The position numbers and the translations under genes were made by a program. Positions 1-7,276 of a stretch of 10,990 nt of DNA are shown in pieces. The stretch comes from Candidatus Segatella violae. GTDB taxonomy: Bacteria; Bacteroidota; Bacteroidia; Bacteroidales; Bacteroidaceae. The stretch spans positions 1 through 10,990 of the forward strand of contig DJSH01000023.1 in the NCBI GenBank assembly GCA_002440225.1, in the 5' to 3' direction. The notes under the pieces are model-generated. The model was not told the DNA's origin. It ran no database searches and saw nothing but the letters and a program-made list of their open reading frames with translations. The stretch's first letter is position 1; every line of letters starts with the position of its first letter.

Positions 1-2582
1 CTTACGACCCTGCCAACTTCTCCTTCACTTACAGTCATCAGCACCAGTACACCACAGGCGAGACCACCGTGTATGAGCGCAAGGACAACTGGCGAGGTAC
101 CATAGACTATTCGTGGACACCAATATACAAGGCATGGGAACCATTCAAGGGACTCAAGAACAAGAGCAAGTGGCTCGACATCCTGAAGAGATTCGGACTG
201 AACTGGTTGCCGCAGAACGTTGCCTTCAACACCGAGATGACCCGTGACTATTATGAATTGCAGGAGCGAGACATGGAGACCGTGATGAGCGGAGCCGCTG
301 GCTCGGGGCTGAACTCTCAGTTGCCTCTTACCTTCAGCGAGCAGTTCCTCTGGAACCGAGAGTTCTCCATGCGTTGGGACTTGACCCGCAATCTGCACAT
401 GAACTTCCAAAGTGCCACCCATGCGCAGATAGAGGAGCCATACACACCTGTGAACAAAGACCTCTATGCCGACCAGTACCATGCTTGGAAAGACTCCGTA
501 TGGACCAGCATCAAGCACTGGGGCGCACCGCTCGACTATAGCCAGACCTTCCAGGCATCCTACAAGTTGCCTATCAACTTGCTGCCAGTGTTCGACTGGG
601 TGAATACCGATGCTGCCTACAATGCCAATTACTCGTGGGAACGAGGTACCAATGACGAGGAGGACAACTCGTATGGCAACACTATCAACACCCAGCGAGA
701 AGTGGTATTGAATGGTAGTTTCAACCTGGTGAGACTCTACAATCATGTGCCTTTCCTAAAGAAGGTAAATGAGCGTTTCGACCGTACCAAGAGCCGGGCG
801 CAGCAGAAGCGTGAGCAACAAGATAAGGCGAAGAGAAAGAAAGAAAAACTGCAGGCGAAGGAAGACCCGAAGAAGGCGTTGCCAAAGAACAAGCGAGCCT
901 TCGAGAAGGAAATCACCCTGTTGCCCGACACGGCTTTCACCATCCGTCATGGCAAGAACTCCAAGCGTCTCATCGTGACTGCCAAGACTGCCGACGGCAA
1001 GATGTTCCGATTGAAATACAAAAAGGTGGACAACAATCAGATACGTATCATGTCCCGGTTGGATAGTGCCATGAAGCTGAAACTCACCGTTCTGCCCAAG
1101 GAACCTCTTGATAATAACAAATGGTATCGTGGGCTCCAGACCGTGGCTCGCTTGGCGATGATGGTGCGCAATGTGAGCGTCAACTATCGCAGTAACTATC
1201 AGCTCACATTGCCTGGCTTCATCCCGAGCGTGGGCGATGCCTTCGGACAGAAGAAGGTGGGGCAGATGGCACCAGGACTTGATTTCGCCTTTGGTGCCGT
1301 GGACGATGGATATGTAGACAAGGCGTTGCGCAACGATTGGTTGCTCTGCAACGATACGCTCGCTACCCCTGCCACTAGCAGCAAGACCGAGAACTTACAA
1401 ATCAGAATGACCTTGGAACCGGTAAAGGATTTCAAGATAGACCTCTCTGCCACTCGCACCACGACCCGACAGAAGAGCATGCAATATATGTATGAGGGAA
1501 TGCCTACCACGCAGAGCGGTGCTTTCCAGATGACCACCATCTCGCTGAGCACGGCTTTCGAGGGCATGGGCAATGCCAACAGTGGCTATCGCAGCAAGAC
1601 CTTCGAAAAGTTCGTAGGTTCACTGGAGAGTTTCCGCAGTAGGGTGGAGGCTCAGTATGCAGGCGCCGTTTATCCTGCCGGCTCTTTGCTTTCGGGTGGA
1701 AAGTATGATGCCACCCGTACGCCAGTCAATATGTATAGTGGCGATGTGATGATACCAGCCTTCTTGAAGGCATATACCTCGATGGGGGGCAATTCGCTCT
1801 CGGTATTCCCAGCCTTGAGCCGACTGCTGCCCAACTGGAGTGTGCGTTATAGCGGACTGGGCAAGTTGCCATGGTTCCGTGACCATTTCAAGAGCGTCAA
1901 CATCAACCATGCCTACAAGAGTGTCTTTGCCATCGGCAGCTACAATAGTTACAGTACCTATCAGGAATATATGAATGGCTTGGGCTTCATCACTGATGCC
2001 TCTACCGGCAATCCTTCGCCTAGCAGTATGTTCAACATCTCGCAGGTGAGCATCAACGATGCCTTCTCGCCATTGCTCGGTATGGACATGACGCTGAACA
2101 ACAATATGACGGTGAAGGCGGAGTATCGCCAAACCCGTGTGCTGACCCTCAGCATGACGAGCGTGCAGGTGAGTGAGGCTTTGAGTAAAGACTGGGTGGT
2201 AGGTCTGGGCTATCGCATCAACAATTTCAATCTCTTCGATCGTGGTGCCCGCCAAGTGAGAGGCAAGCGCAGCGGTCAGAGTTCCAACCAGTCGGTGAAG
2301 CAGCAGACGCGCAATGCCAACCACGATCTTAATCTGCGCATGGATTTCAGTTATCGTCGCCAGGCAGCCATCGTCAGAGACATCGCTTCGCTCACGTCGA
2401 GTGCCAGCAGTGGCAACAATGCGCTCAAGCTGAGTTTCTCTGCCGATTATACGCTCAACAAGCTCCTTACCATGAGCTTCTATTATGATCGCCAGACCAA
2501 CACGCCGTTGCTATCGAGCAGCAGTTATCCGACGACGACCCAAGACTTCGGCTTGAGCATCAAATTCTCGCTGACGAGATAA
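1..2582 (+). CDS. sprA: Cell-surface protein SprA (Sov), type IX secretion outer-membrane translocon, C-terminal part
   Basis: The reading frame is open from base 3, so this is the 3' part of a longer gene: 859 residues are visible, whereas SprA proteins usually exceed 2,000. SprA forms the very large outer-membrane beta-barrel through which type IX secretion cargo crosses; gliding Bacteroidota also need it for motility. The visible part shows alternating aromatic and polar beta-strand patterns throughout. It contains the family-typical block around 1719-1920, with DVMIPAFLKAY, then PNWSVRYSGLGKLPWF, then a SVNINHAYKSVF strand. It ends in a barrel-like strand (GLSIKFSLTR) before TAA. A very Lys/Arg/Glu-rich segment at about 757-915 probably forms a soluble loop between strands. 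The GTG at 69 is internal, not a start, because the frame is already open before it. The gene is convergent with nadB and ends at a shared terminator. Family assignment rests on recognised sequence pattern and is strong; the true start and promoter are outside the window. Confidence 0.93.
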   Translation, partial: YDPANFSFTYSHQHQYTTGETTVYERKDNWRGTIDYSWTPIYKAWEPFKGLKNKSKWLDILKRFGLNWLPQNVAFNTEMTRDYYELQERDMETVMSGAAGSGLNSQLPLTFSEQFLWNREFSMRWDLTRNLHMNFQSATHAQIEEPYTPVNKDLYADQYHAWKDSVWTSIKHWGAPLDYSQTFQASYKLPINLLPVFDWVNTDAAYNANYSWERGTNDEEDNSYGNTINTQREVVLNGSFNLVRLYNHVPFLKKVNERFDRTKSRAQQKREQQDKAKRKKEKLQAKEDPKKALPKNKRAFEKEITLLPDTAFTIRHGKNSKRLIVTAKTADGKMFRLKYKKVDNNQIRIMSRLDSAMKLKLTVLPKEPLDNNKWYRGLQTVARLAMMVRNVSVNYRSNYQLTLPGFIPSVGDAFGQKKVGQMAPGLDFAFGAVDDGYVDKALRNDWLLCNDTLATPATSSKTENLQIRMTLEPVKDFKIDLSATRTTTRQKSMQYMYEGMPTTQSGAFQMTTISLSTAFEGMGNANSGYRSKTFEKFVGSLESFRSRVEAQYAGAVYPAGSLLSGGKYDATRTPVNMYSGDVMIPAFLKAYTSMGGNSLSVFPALSRLLPNWSVRYSGLGKLPWFRDHFKSVNINHAYKSVFAIGSYNSYSTYQEYMNGLGFITDASTGNPSPSSMFNISQVSINDAFSPLLGMDMTLNNNMTVKAEYRQTRVLTLSMTSVQVSEALSKDWVVGLGYRINNFNLFDRGARQVRGKRSGQSSNQSVKQQTRNANHDLNLRMDFSYRRQAAIVRDIASLTSSASSGNNALKLSFSADYTLNKLLTMSFYYDRQTNTPLLSSSSYPTTTQDFGLSIKFSLTR

Positions 2583-2584
2583 AA

Positions 2585-2615
2585 AAAAGCCTGTGGCAAA
2601 TCGCCACAGGCTTTT
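2585..2615. terminator. Bidirectional intrinsic terminator between sprA and nadB
   Basis: A perfect inverted repeat has left arm AAAAGCCTGTGGC (2585-2597), a five-base loop (2598-2602) and right arm GCCACAGGCTTTT (2603-2615). It starts two bases after the sprA stop codon and lies 19 bases beyond the nadB stop. On the minus strand, the A run at 2581-2588 reads as a U tract directly after the stem, the classic intrinsic terminator form. On the plus strand the stem is followed by TTTT and then T-rich sequence up to 2640. The position between two converging genes fits termination of both. Confidence 0.92.
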
Positions 2616-2634
2616 CTCATTTTCTTATGTTTTT

Positions 2635-4230
2635 TTATTTCTCTTTCTTGTCGTATGCGTGTACAGGATAGTCGATGGTGTAGTGAAGGCCACGGCTCTC
2701 CTTGCGCTCGATAGCCATGCGGGTGATGAGATAACCTACATTGATCATGTTGCGGAGCTCGCAGAGATCCTTGCTAATCTTCACACGCTTGAAGAGATTC
2801 TCGGTTTCTTCGTAGAGGAGGTCGAGACGATCCCAGGCACGTTTCAAGCGAAGGTCGCTTCGAACGATGCCTACGTAATTGCTCATGCACTCGCCAACTT
2901 CCTTCACGCTTTGGGTAATCAAAACCTTTTCCTCATTGGTCATCGTACCCTCATCGTTCCACTCTGGCACTTTCTCGTTGAAGTCGTATTCGTCTACATG
3001 CTCCAAACTGTGCTTGGCGGCAGTGTCGGCATACACTACAGCCTCGATGAGGGAGTTGCTTGCCAATCGGTTACCTCCGTGCAAACCAGTGCAAGAGCAC
3101 TCGCCAAGAGCATAGAGACGGTTGATGCTAGAACATCCGTTTAAGTCTACCTTGATTCCACCGCACATATAGTGAGCGGCAGGACGCACTGGGATGTAAT
3201 CCTTGGTGATGTCGATGCCGATGCTGAGGCACTTCGCATAGATGTTAGGGAAGTGATGCTTGGTCTCCTCAGGGTTTTTGTGGGTCACGTCAAGACAAAC
3301 ATGGTCGAGGCCATGGATCTTCATCTCCTTGTCGATGGCACGAGCCACGATGTCACGAGGGGCAAGACTCAATCGCTTGTCGTACTTCTCCATGAAGCTC
3401 TCGCCGTTAGGCAAGCGCAGGATGCCGCCGTAACCACGCATCGCCTCGGTGATGAGGAACGCAGGGTGGGTCTCTCCCGGATGGAAGAGGGCTGTAGGGT
3501 GGAACTGCACGAACTCCATGTCGGCAACGGTACCCTTGGCACGATAAACCATAGCCTCACCATCGCCTGTGGCAATGATAGGATTGGTCGTTGTCTGGTA
3601 TACTGCACCGCATCCACCGGTACACATCACGGTAACCTTGCTCAGATAGGTATCTACCTTCTGGGTATCAGGGTTCAGAACGTATGCTCCGTAGCAGTTG
3701 ATATAAGGAGTGCGGCGAGTAACACGGGCACCCAAGTGGTGCTGCGTGATAATCTCCACGGCGAAATGATTCTCCTTGATGTCGATGTCAGGGTTGTTGC
3801 GCACAGCCTCCATCAAGCCACGCTGAATCTCGGCACCCGTATCATCGGCGTGATGAAGAATGCGGAACTCGCTGTGTCCGCCCTCACGATGGAGGTCGAA
3901 CTTGCCGTCCTGCTGCTTGTCGAAGTTGACACCCCAATTCACAAGCTCCTTGATTTGCTCAGGGGCTTTGGTCACTACTTGCTTGACTGCTGCTGGATCG
4001 CTGATGTAGTCACCAGCAATCATCGTATCTTGGATGTGCTTTTCGAAGTTGTCCACTTCGAGGTTAGTGACTGAAGCAACACCACCTTGTGCAAACGACG
4101 TGTTGGCCTCGTCGAGAGAGGTCTTGCAAATCATGCACACTTTACCTTTATGCGCTCTGGCTACTTTCAGGGCGTAACTCATACCGGCAACTCCTGCACC
4201 GATAATCAGAAAATCATACTTATAAACCAT
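2635..4230 (-). CDS. nadB: L-aspartate oxidase (NadB)
   Basis: This cytosolic FAD flavoprotein oxidises L-aspartate to iminoaspartate, which quinolinate synthase (NadA) converts to quinolinate for de novo NAD synthesis. The 531 residues match the family length. An N-terminal dinucleotide-binding motif (GAGVAG, residues 11-16) follows a short beta strand. Then come the TSFAQGGVA segment (about 44-52), REGGHS (115-120), QFHPT with His244, PRDIVARAID with Arg292 (equivalent to the catalytic Arg290 of E. coli NadB), AAHYMCGG with His353, and the second FAD-contact block GECSCTGLHGGNRLASNSL (376-394). The C-terminal helical domain follows. I chose the ATG at 4230; an in-frame TTG at 4248 would add six residues that look like untranslated leader and would leave almost no 5' UTR after the predicted promoter. 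nadA and nadC are not in the window. Fumarate reductase/succinate dehydrogenase flavoproteins are related, but the AQGGVA and REGGHS context favours NadB. Confidence 0.95.
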   Translation of the reverse strand: MVYKYDFLIIGAGVAGMSYALKVARAHKGKVCMICKTSLDEANTSFAQGGVASVTNLEVDNFEKHIQDTMIAGDYISDPAAVKQVVTKAPEQIKELVNWGVNFDKQQDGKFDLHREGGHSEFRILHHADDTGAEIQRGLMEAVRNNPDIDIKENHFAVEIITQHHLGARVTRRTPYINCYGAYVLNPDTQKVDTYLSKVTVMCTGGCGAVYQTTTNPIIATGDGEAMVYRAKGTVADMEFVQFHPTALFHPGETHPAFLITEAMRGYGGILRLPNGESFMEKYDKRLSLAPRDIVARAIDKEMKIHGLDHVCLDVTHKNPEETKHHFPNIYAKCLSIGIDITKDYIPVRPAAHYMCGGIKVDLNGCSSINRLYALGECSCTGLHGGNRLASNSLIEAVVYADTAAKHSLEHVDEYDFNEKVPEWNDEGTMTNEEKVLITQSVKEVGECMSNYVGIVRSDLRLKRAWDRLDLLYEETENLFKRVKISKDLCELRNMINVGYLITRMAIERKESRGLHYTIDYPVHAYDKKEK

Positions 4231-4262
4231 GAGTTTATTATTTCTCAATTCTTAATTCGTTG

Positions 4263-4295
4263 CAAAAGTAATAATTTATCTTTAAAAAGCACAAA
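4263..4295 (-). promoter_or_regulatory. Predicted nadB promoter, Bacteroidota primary sigma type
   Basis: Read on the minus strand, TTTG (4295 to 4292) is followed after 21 bases by TACTTTTG (4270 to 4263), a full match to the -7 consensus TAnnTTTG known from Bacteroides. Initiation would fall near 4256, giving a leader of roughly 25 bases before the ATG at 4230. That supports this ATG over the upstream TTG at 4248. Both elements and their spacing are seen directly; activity is inferred. Confidence 0.65.
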
Positions 4296-4312
4296 AAGAG
4301 ACGATTTTTTTG

Positions 4313-4320
4313 TAATTTTG
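4313..4320 (+). promoter_or_regulatory. Predicted -7 element for the five-gene cluster
   Basis: TAATTTTG on the plus strand matches the Bacteroidota -7 consensus TAnnTTTG. No good TTTG is present at the expected -33 distance; the upstream sequence there is only A-rich. Initiation would be near 4327, leaving a leader of about 55 bases before the ATG at 4381. It lies back to back with the nadB promoter, so the two start points would be roughly 70 bases apart. The single element is common in AT-rich DNA, so confidence is moderate. Confidence 0.5.
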
Positions 4321-4340
4321 CAGCGATTTTTAAGGTATAG

Positions 4341-4355
4341 TAGCCATTGTGGCTA
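4341..4355 (+). other. Short hairpin in the predicted 5' leader of the cluster
   Basis: TAGCCA (4341-4346) and TGGCTA (4350-4355) form a perfect 6-bp stem with a TTG loop. It lies between the predicted start point and the ATG at 4381. It could affect mRNA stability or ribosome access, but it is short and may be chance. Confidence 0.35.
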
Positions 4356-4380
4356 TCAAAAAGTATATTTATAAAAAGGT

Positions 4381-4830
4381 ATGGCAGATAGAACGTTCCA
4401 TAAACGCTTCACATTCTCAGCTCGCTTTGGGGTGGTGGTATTCGCACTTTTGGCTGGCTATTTCTTTTGGGTGAAGGTGGCCATCATCGGCATCTTGGTA
4501 GCCATCGTCATCGTGGGATTGATAGAGCGGGTGCTCAACACCACTTTCACCTTCAAGAGGGTGAAACCCATCGACCGAGACGATGAGATGGAGTATCTCA
4601 TCATCAACGAGGGCAGGTTCTCTCCAAACAAGAATGTGCCTGTATGCGACATCATCGACGTGAGGAGGGTGAATACTTTCTTCGGGCTCGACCATTGTCT
4701 AGTGATAGAATATGGACACCACAACATGGTGACGGTGCAGCCCGACAATGAGTTGGCGTTTGAGAAGGAAATCAAGAAAAGACAGGAAAGTGAAGAAAGA
4801 AAAGAGAAGAAAATTAGTGACAATGAATAA
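4381..4830 (+). CDS. Small inner-membrane protein with a predicted PH-like domain
   Basis: A 149-residue protein of unknown exact role. A short basic N terminus (HKRFTFSARF) leads into two closely spaced hydrophobic segments, about residues 15-30 and 32-49, which would form a membrane hairpin with both ends in the cytoplasm. Residues 55-131 look like a compact beta-rich domain resembling the bacterial PH-like fold (alternating strands, VCDIIDVRRVNTFFG, then LVIEYGHHNMVTV). The last 20 residues are highly charged (Glu/Lys/Arg) and probably helical. The layout resembles bacterial PH-domain membrane proteins of the YdbS kind, but I see no diagnostic motif, so the domain call is an inference from pattern. 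It opens the cluster and its last 8 bases overlap the start of the PBP4-like gene, which suggests translational coupling and a job linked to the cell envelope. No Shine-Dalgarno sequence precedes the ATG; only an A-rich stretch does. Confidence 0.75.
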   Translation: MADRTFHKRFTFSARFGVVVFALLAGYFFWVKVAIIGILVAIVIVGLIERVLNTTFTFKRVKPIDRDDEMEYLIINEGRFSPNKNVPVCDIIDVRRVNTFFGLDHCLVIEYGHHNMVTVQPDNELAFEKEIKKRQESEERKEKKISDNE

Positions 4831-6076
4831 TAGGATTAGATATGTGATGGGCTTAATGATGGCGGTGCTTTTGGCATTGCCTATGCAGGCTCAGACAGAA
4901 GACGATGATGTGGACGTTGCTGACTCCACGATGATAGACTCGCTGTCTACTGACAGTTTGCATCTGCCTTGGCCGGAATCGGTGCAGGTAGGTATCGACA
5001 AGTTGTTGGAAAGCAAGATGTTCGAGACTTCGCAGGTGGGCATCATGATATGGGATTTGCAGGCAGACTCTTGTATCTATAAGCATAATGAGCGCCAGTT
5101 GATGCGCCCTGCCAGCACCATGAAGCTCTTGACGGCGATTACCGCCTTGGACAAGCTGGGAGGATCTTATCAGTTTAAGACCCAGTTGAAATACACGGGA
5201 ACCATCGAAAACGGTGTGTTGCATGGCGATGTGTATTGTGTTGGAGGCATGGATCCTCGCTTCAACAGCGATGACATGGCTGCCTTTGTCAACAATCTCA
5301 GGGAGATGGGCATCGATACCATTCGTGGCAGCGTATATGCTGATCGCTCGATGAAGGATGGCGACTTGCTGGGCGAGGGATGGTGCTGGGATGATGACAA
5401 CCCAGTGCTCTCGCCGCTTGTGTTCCAACGCAAGGACATTTTCATGGACCGCTTCTTGGCGAAACTCCGTGATGCTGGCATCGAGTATTCCAGTTTCGGA
5501 GCATCAGTAAAGACTTGTCCATCTAATGCTTTCACTGTATGTACTCGATTCCATACCATGGACCAGGTATTGCACAAGATGATGAAGGAGAGCGACAACC
5601 TCTATGCGGAAAGTATGTATTATCAGATAGCGGCTTCGACGGGCAATAGACCTGCCAGTGCCAAGAGTGCCCGTAACGTGGAACGCCAACTGATACGCAA
5701 GATTGGTCTCGATCCTTCTCGGTATAAGTTGGCTGATGGCTCGGGGCTCTCTCTTTATAATTATCTGAGCGCAGAACTGGAGGTGAAACTATTGCGCTAT
5801 GCTTATCTCAACGACAACATCATGGACCATCTCAAGCAGTCGCTGCCTATCGCCGGTGTAGACGGCACCCTGAAGAAGCGCATGAAGGGTAGTTTCACGC
5901 ACGGCAATGTAAAGGCTAAGACGGGTACGCTCACAGGCATCATCTCTTTGGCAGGCTATTGCAAGGCAGCCAATGGGCATGATGTTTGTTTCTCTATCAT
6001 CAACAATGGCATCATGCATGGTAGTAATGCACGCAGTTTTGCAGACAAGGTTTGTACTTTGCTCTGTCAACCGTAA
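4823..6076 (+). CDS. dacB: D-alanyl-D-alanine carboxypeptidase/endopeptidase, PBP4 (DacB) type, peptidase family S13
   Basis: This periplasmic penicillin-binding protein removes terminal D-Ala from peptidoglycan stem peptides and/or cuts D-Ala cross-links. The 417-residue protein starts with a signal peptide (hydrophobic core LMMAVLLALP, cleavage likely after MQA, residue 23) followed by an acidic linker (TEDDDVDVADS). The three active-site motifs are present in order: STMK (Ser98 nucleophile, Lys101), SDN (257-259) and KTGT (366-369). The Ser98 to Ser257 distance is 159 residues, against about 244 in E. coli PBP4, so the insert between the first two motifs is much reduced. I chose the ATG at 4823 because it begins a good signal peptide; longer in-frame extensions would put a lysine-rich stretch in front of it. 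It overlaps the preceding gene by 8 bp (ATGAATAA), which fits coupled translation. The mscS-like gene follows 43 bases later. Confidence 0.9.
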   Translation: MNNRIRYVMGLMMAVLLALPMQAQTEDDDVDVADSTMIDSLSTDSLHLPWPESVQVGIDKLLESKMFETSQVGIMIWDLQADSCIYKHNERQLMRPASTMKLLTAITALDKLGGSYQFKTQLKYTGTIENGVLHGDVYCVGGMDPRFNSDDMAAFVNNLREMGIDTIRGSVYADRSMKDGDLLGEGWCWDDDNPVLSPLVFQRKDIFMDRFLAKLRDAGIEYSSFGASVKTCPSNAFTVCTRFHTMDQVLHKMMKESDNLYAESMYYQIAASTGNRPASAKSARNVERQLIRKIGLDPSRYKLADGSGLSLYNYLSAELEVKLLRYAYLNDNIMDHLKQSLPIAGVDGTLKKRMKGSFTHGNVKAKTGTLTGIISLAGYCKAANGHDVCFSIINNGIMHGSNARSFADKVCTLLCQP

Positions 6077-6106
6077 ATAGAATGAAGAGTAAAAAATCTA
6101 ATGTTA

Positions 6107-6114
6107 AAGAGGAA
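6107..6114 (+). promoter_or_regulatory. Shine-Dalgarno-like site for the mechanosensitive channel gene
   Basis: AAGAGGAA sits five bases before the ATG at 6120. It is purine-rich with a GAGGA core, which stands out because the other genes here have only A-rich leaders or overlapping starts. It supports the ATG at 6120 as the true start. Confidence 0.5.
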
Positions 6115-6119
6115 TCTTT

Positions 6120-7241
6120 ATGGAGGAAATACGTAAGTTTGTAGAAGGTATGATAACCACGGCGGGCGTTACGGGTGCCGCCGTGCCTGTGATACGTCAC
6201 ATCATGCTCACCATCACCGCCATCTTGCTGGCAATGTTGAGCGATTTCTTGTGTCGCAAGATATTGGTTCCGATTATCCTGAAGATAACCGAGAAAACGG
6301 AGGTAACCTGGGATGATGTCCTCTTCAACAAGAAGGTGCTCACCTCGGCTTGCCACATTGTGCCTGCCGTAGTGATATGGAAGTTGATGCCACTGGTATA
6401 CTTGGAGTATCCTATCTTTAAGATGATACTGGAGCGTGCCACGGGTATCTATATTGTGGTGATGACAGTTCGCACGATGCTGGTGTTCATCGGTTCGTTC
6501 AAGGGACTGGAGAATGGCAATGAGCGCCGTTCCTCGGCACGGCAATATTTCCACACTTTCTGTGGCGTGCTCAGGGTATTGATGCTCTTCATGTCGGGTG
6601 TCATCATTGTGGCTATTGTTTTGGGCAAGGACCCGATGACGCTCTTTGCCGGTCTGGGTGCCACATCGGCTGTCTTGATGTTGGTGTTCAAGGATACCAT
6701 CCTCGGTCTTGCCGCTGGTATCCGCCTCACCAGCAATGACATGCTCCATAAGGGCGACTGGATAACTGTGAAATCGGTTGATGCCAATGGTATCGTGGAG
6801 GAAATGTCGCTCACTACGGTAAAGGTGCGCAATTTCGACAATACCATCGTCACCATATCGCCAGCTACGCTTGTGAATGGTTCTTTCCAAAACTGGATTG
6901 GCATGCAGAAGAGTGGGGGAAGAAGAGTGAAGCGAGTGGTTTACTTTGATTTTCGCAGTATCAAGTTCGTGGATTCTAAAAAGAAAGAGACGAATATGGC
7001 TCGTTATCGCCAGTATATGGAAAAGTATCTCCGTGAGCGTCCCGAGGTGAATGCCGAGATGACCTTGATGGTACGTCAGTTGGAGGCAACGCAGTGCGGT
7101 CTGCCGATGGAATTTTATTTCTTTGTGAAGGACAAGGTTTGGGTGAATTATGAACATATCCTAGCCGACATCATGGAGCATGCCTACGCCCTAGCCAATG
7201 AATTCGGATTGAAGATTTATCAGCAGTATCCAGAACAGTAA
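6120..7241 (+). CDS. MscS-family mechanosensitive ion channel, YbdG-like
   Basis: This inner-membrane channel opens under membrane tension to release solutes on osmotic downshock. The 373 residues are close to YbdG (about 415) and longer than MscS (286). Hydrophobic segments lie at about residues 24-41, 76-95, 106-128, 150-168 and 172-203. The last is the pore helix, with the Gly/Ala pattern LFAGLGATSAVLMLVFKDTI running into LGLAAGIRL. It is followed by the MscS beta domain: MLHKGDWITV, then GIVEEMSLTTVKVRNFDNTIVTI and the PATLVNGSFQNW loop. A mixed alpha/beta C-terminal domain completes the protein. The clear pore helix and beta domain make the family secure; the YbdG comparison rests on length and the extra N-terminal helices. 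The gene starts 43 bases after dacB with a Shine-Dalgarno-like site and lies 35 bases before mutY. Together with the PBP4-like gene it suggests an envelope-integrity theme. Confidence 0.92.
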   Translation: MEEIRKFVEGMITTAGVTGAAVPVIRHIMLTITAILLAMLSDFLCRKILVPIILKITEKTEVTWDDVLFNKKVLTSACHIVPAVVIWKLMPLVYLEYPIFKMILERATGIYIVVMTVRTMLVFIGSFKGLENGNERRSSARQYFHTFCGVLRVLMLFMSGVIIVAIVLGKDPMTLFAGLGATSAVLMLVFKDTILGLAAGIRLTSNDMLHKGDWITVKSVDANGIVEEMSLTTVKVRNFDNTIVTISPATLVNGSFQNWIGMQKSGGRRVKRVVYFDFRSIKFVDSKKKETNMARYRQYMEKYLRERPEVNAEMTLMVRQLEATQCGLPMEFYFFVKDKVWVNYEHILADIMEHAYALANEFGLKIYQQYPEQ

Positions 7242-7253
7242 CTTTTAAAAGTT
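7240..7253. repeat. Perfect 14-base palindrome at the end of the channel gene
   Basis: AACTTTTAAAAGTT overlaps the last two bases of the channel stop codon. It is followed by degenerate tandem units of about 7-8 bases (TTAAAAGG, TAAAAGGG, TAAAAAA) up to the mutY start at 7277. The palindrome is AT-rich with no loop, so it is a weak terminator at best; it could be a protein-binding site or simply low-complexity leader. Confidence 0.4.
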
Positions 7254-7276
7254 AAAAGGTAAAAGGGTAAAAAATA

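Noticed and set aside
1620..2324. 234-residue minus-strand frame opposite sprA
   Set aside because: Low-information His/Ala/Thr composition and full overlap with conserved SprA sequence.
2593..3144. 183-residue plus-strand frame beginning in the terminator region
   Set aside because: It starts inside the terminator hairpin and runs antisense to nadB; its apparent hydrophobic start is a by-product of the T-rich tract.
3172..4074. 300-residue open frame on the plus strand opposite nadB
   Set aside because: It lies wholly antisense to a clearly conserved enzyme, has no family pattern and no promoter match at its start. Such frames are common opposite GC-moderate genes.
4231..4248. Upstream TTG start for nadB adding six residues
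   Set aside because: The ATG at 4230 is a stronger codon, begins right before the FAD-binding strand as in homologues, and leaves a normal leader after the predicted promoter.
4087..4374. 95-residue plus-strand frame crossing the nadB start and the intergenic spacer
   Set aside because: First part is antisense nadB, second part is the divergent promoter region; translation shows no family character.
6038..6061. TTTG and TACTTTG as a promoter inside the end of dacB
   Set aside because: The -7 element is one base short of consensus and the spacing of 13 bases is too small.
6082..6144. 20-codon frame starting at ATG 6082 and overlapping the channel start
   Set aside because: Short, lysine-rich and out of frame with the channel gene; no ribosome site of its own. 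Probably chance, although a regulatory leader peptide cannot be excluded.
6012..7157. 381-residue minus-strand frame opposite the channel gene
   Set aside because: Very rich in His, Gln, Thr and Arg, as expected from reading conserved hydrophobic codons backwards; no domain pattern.
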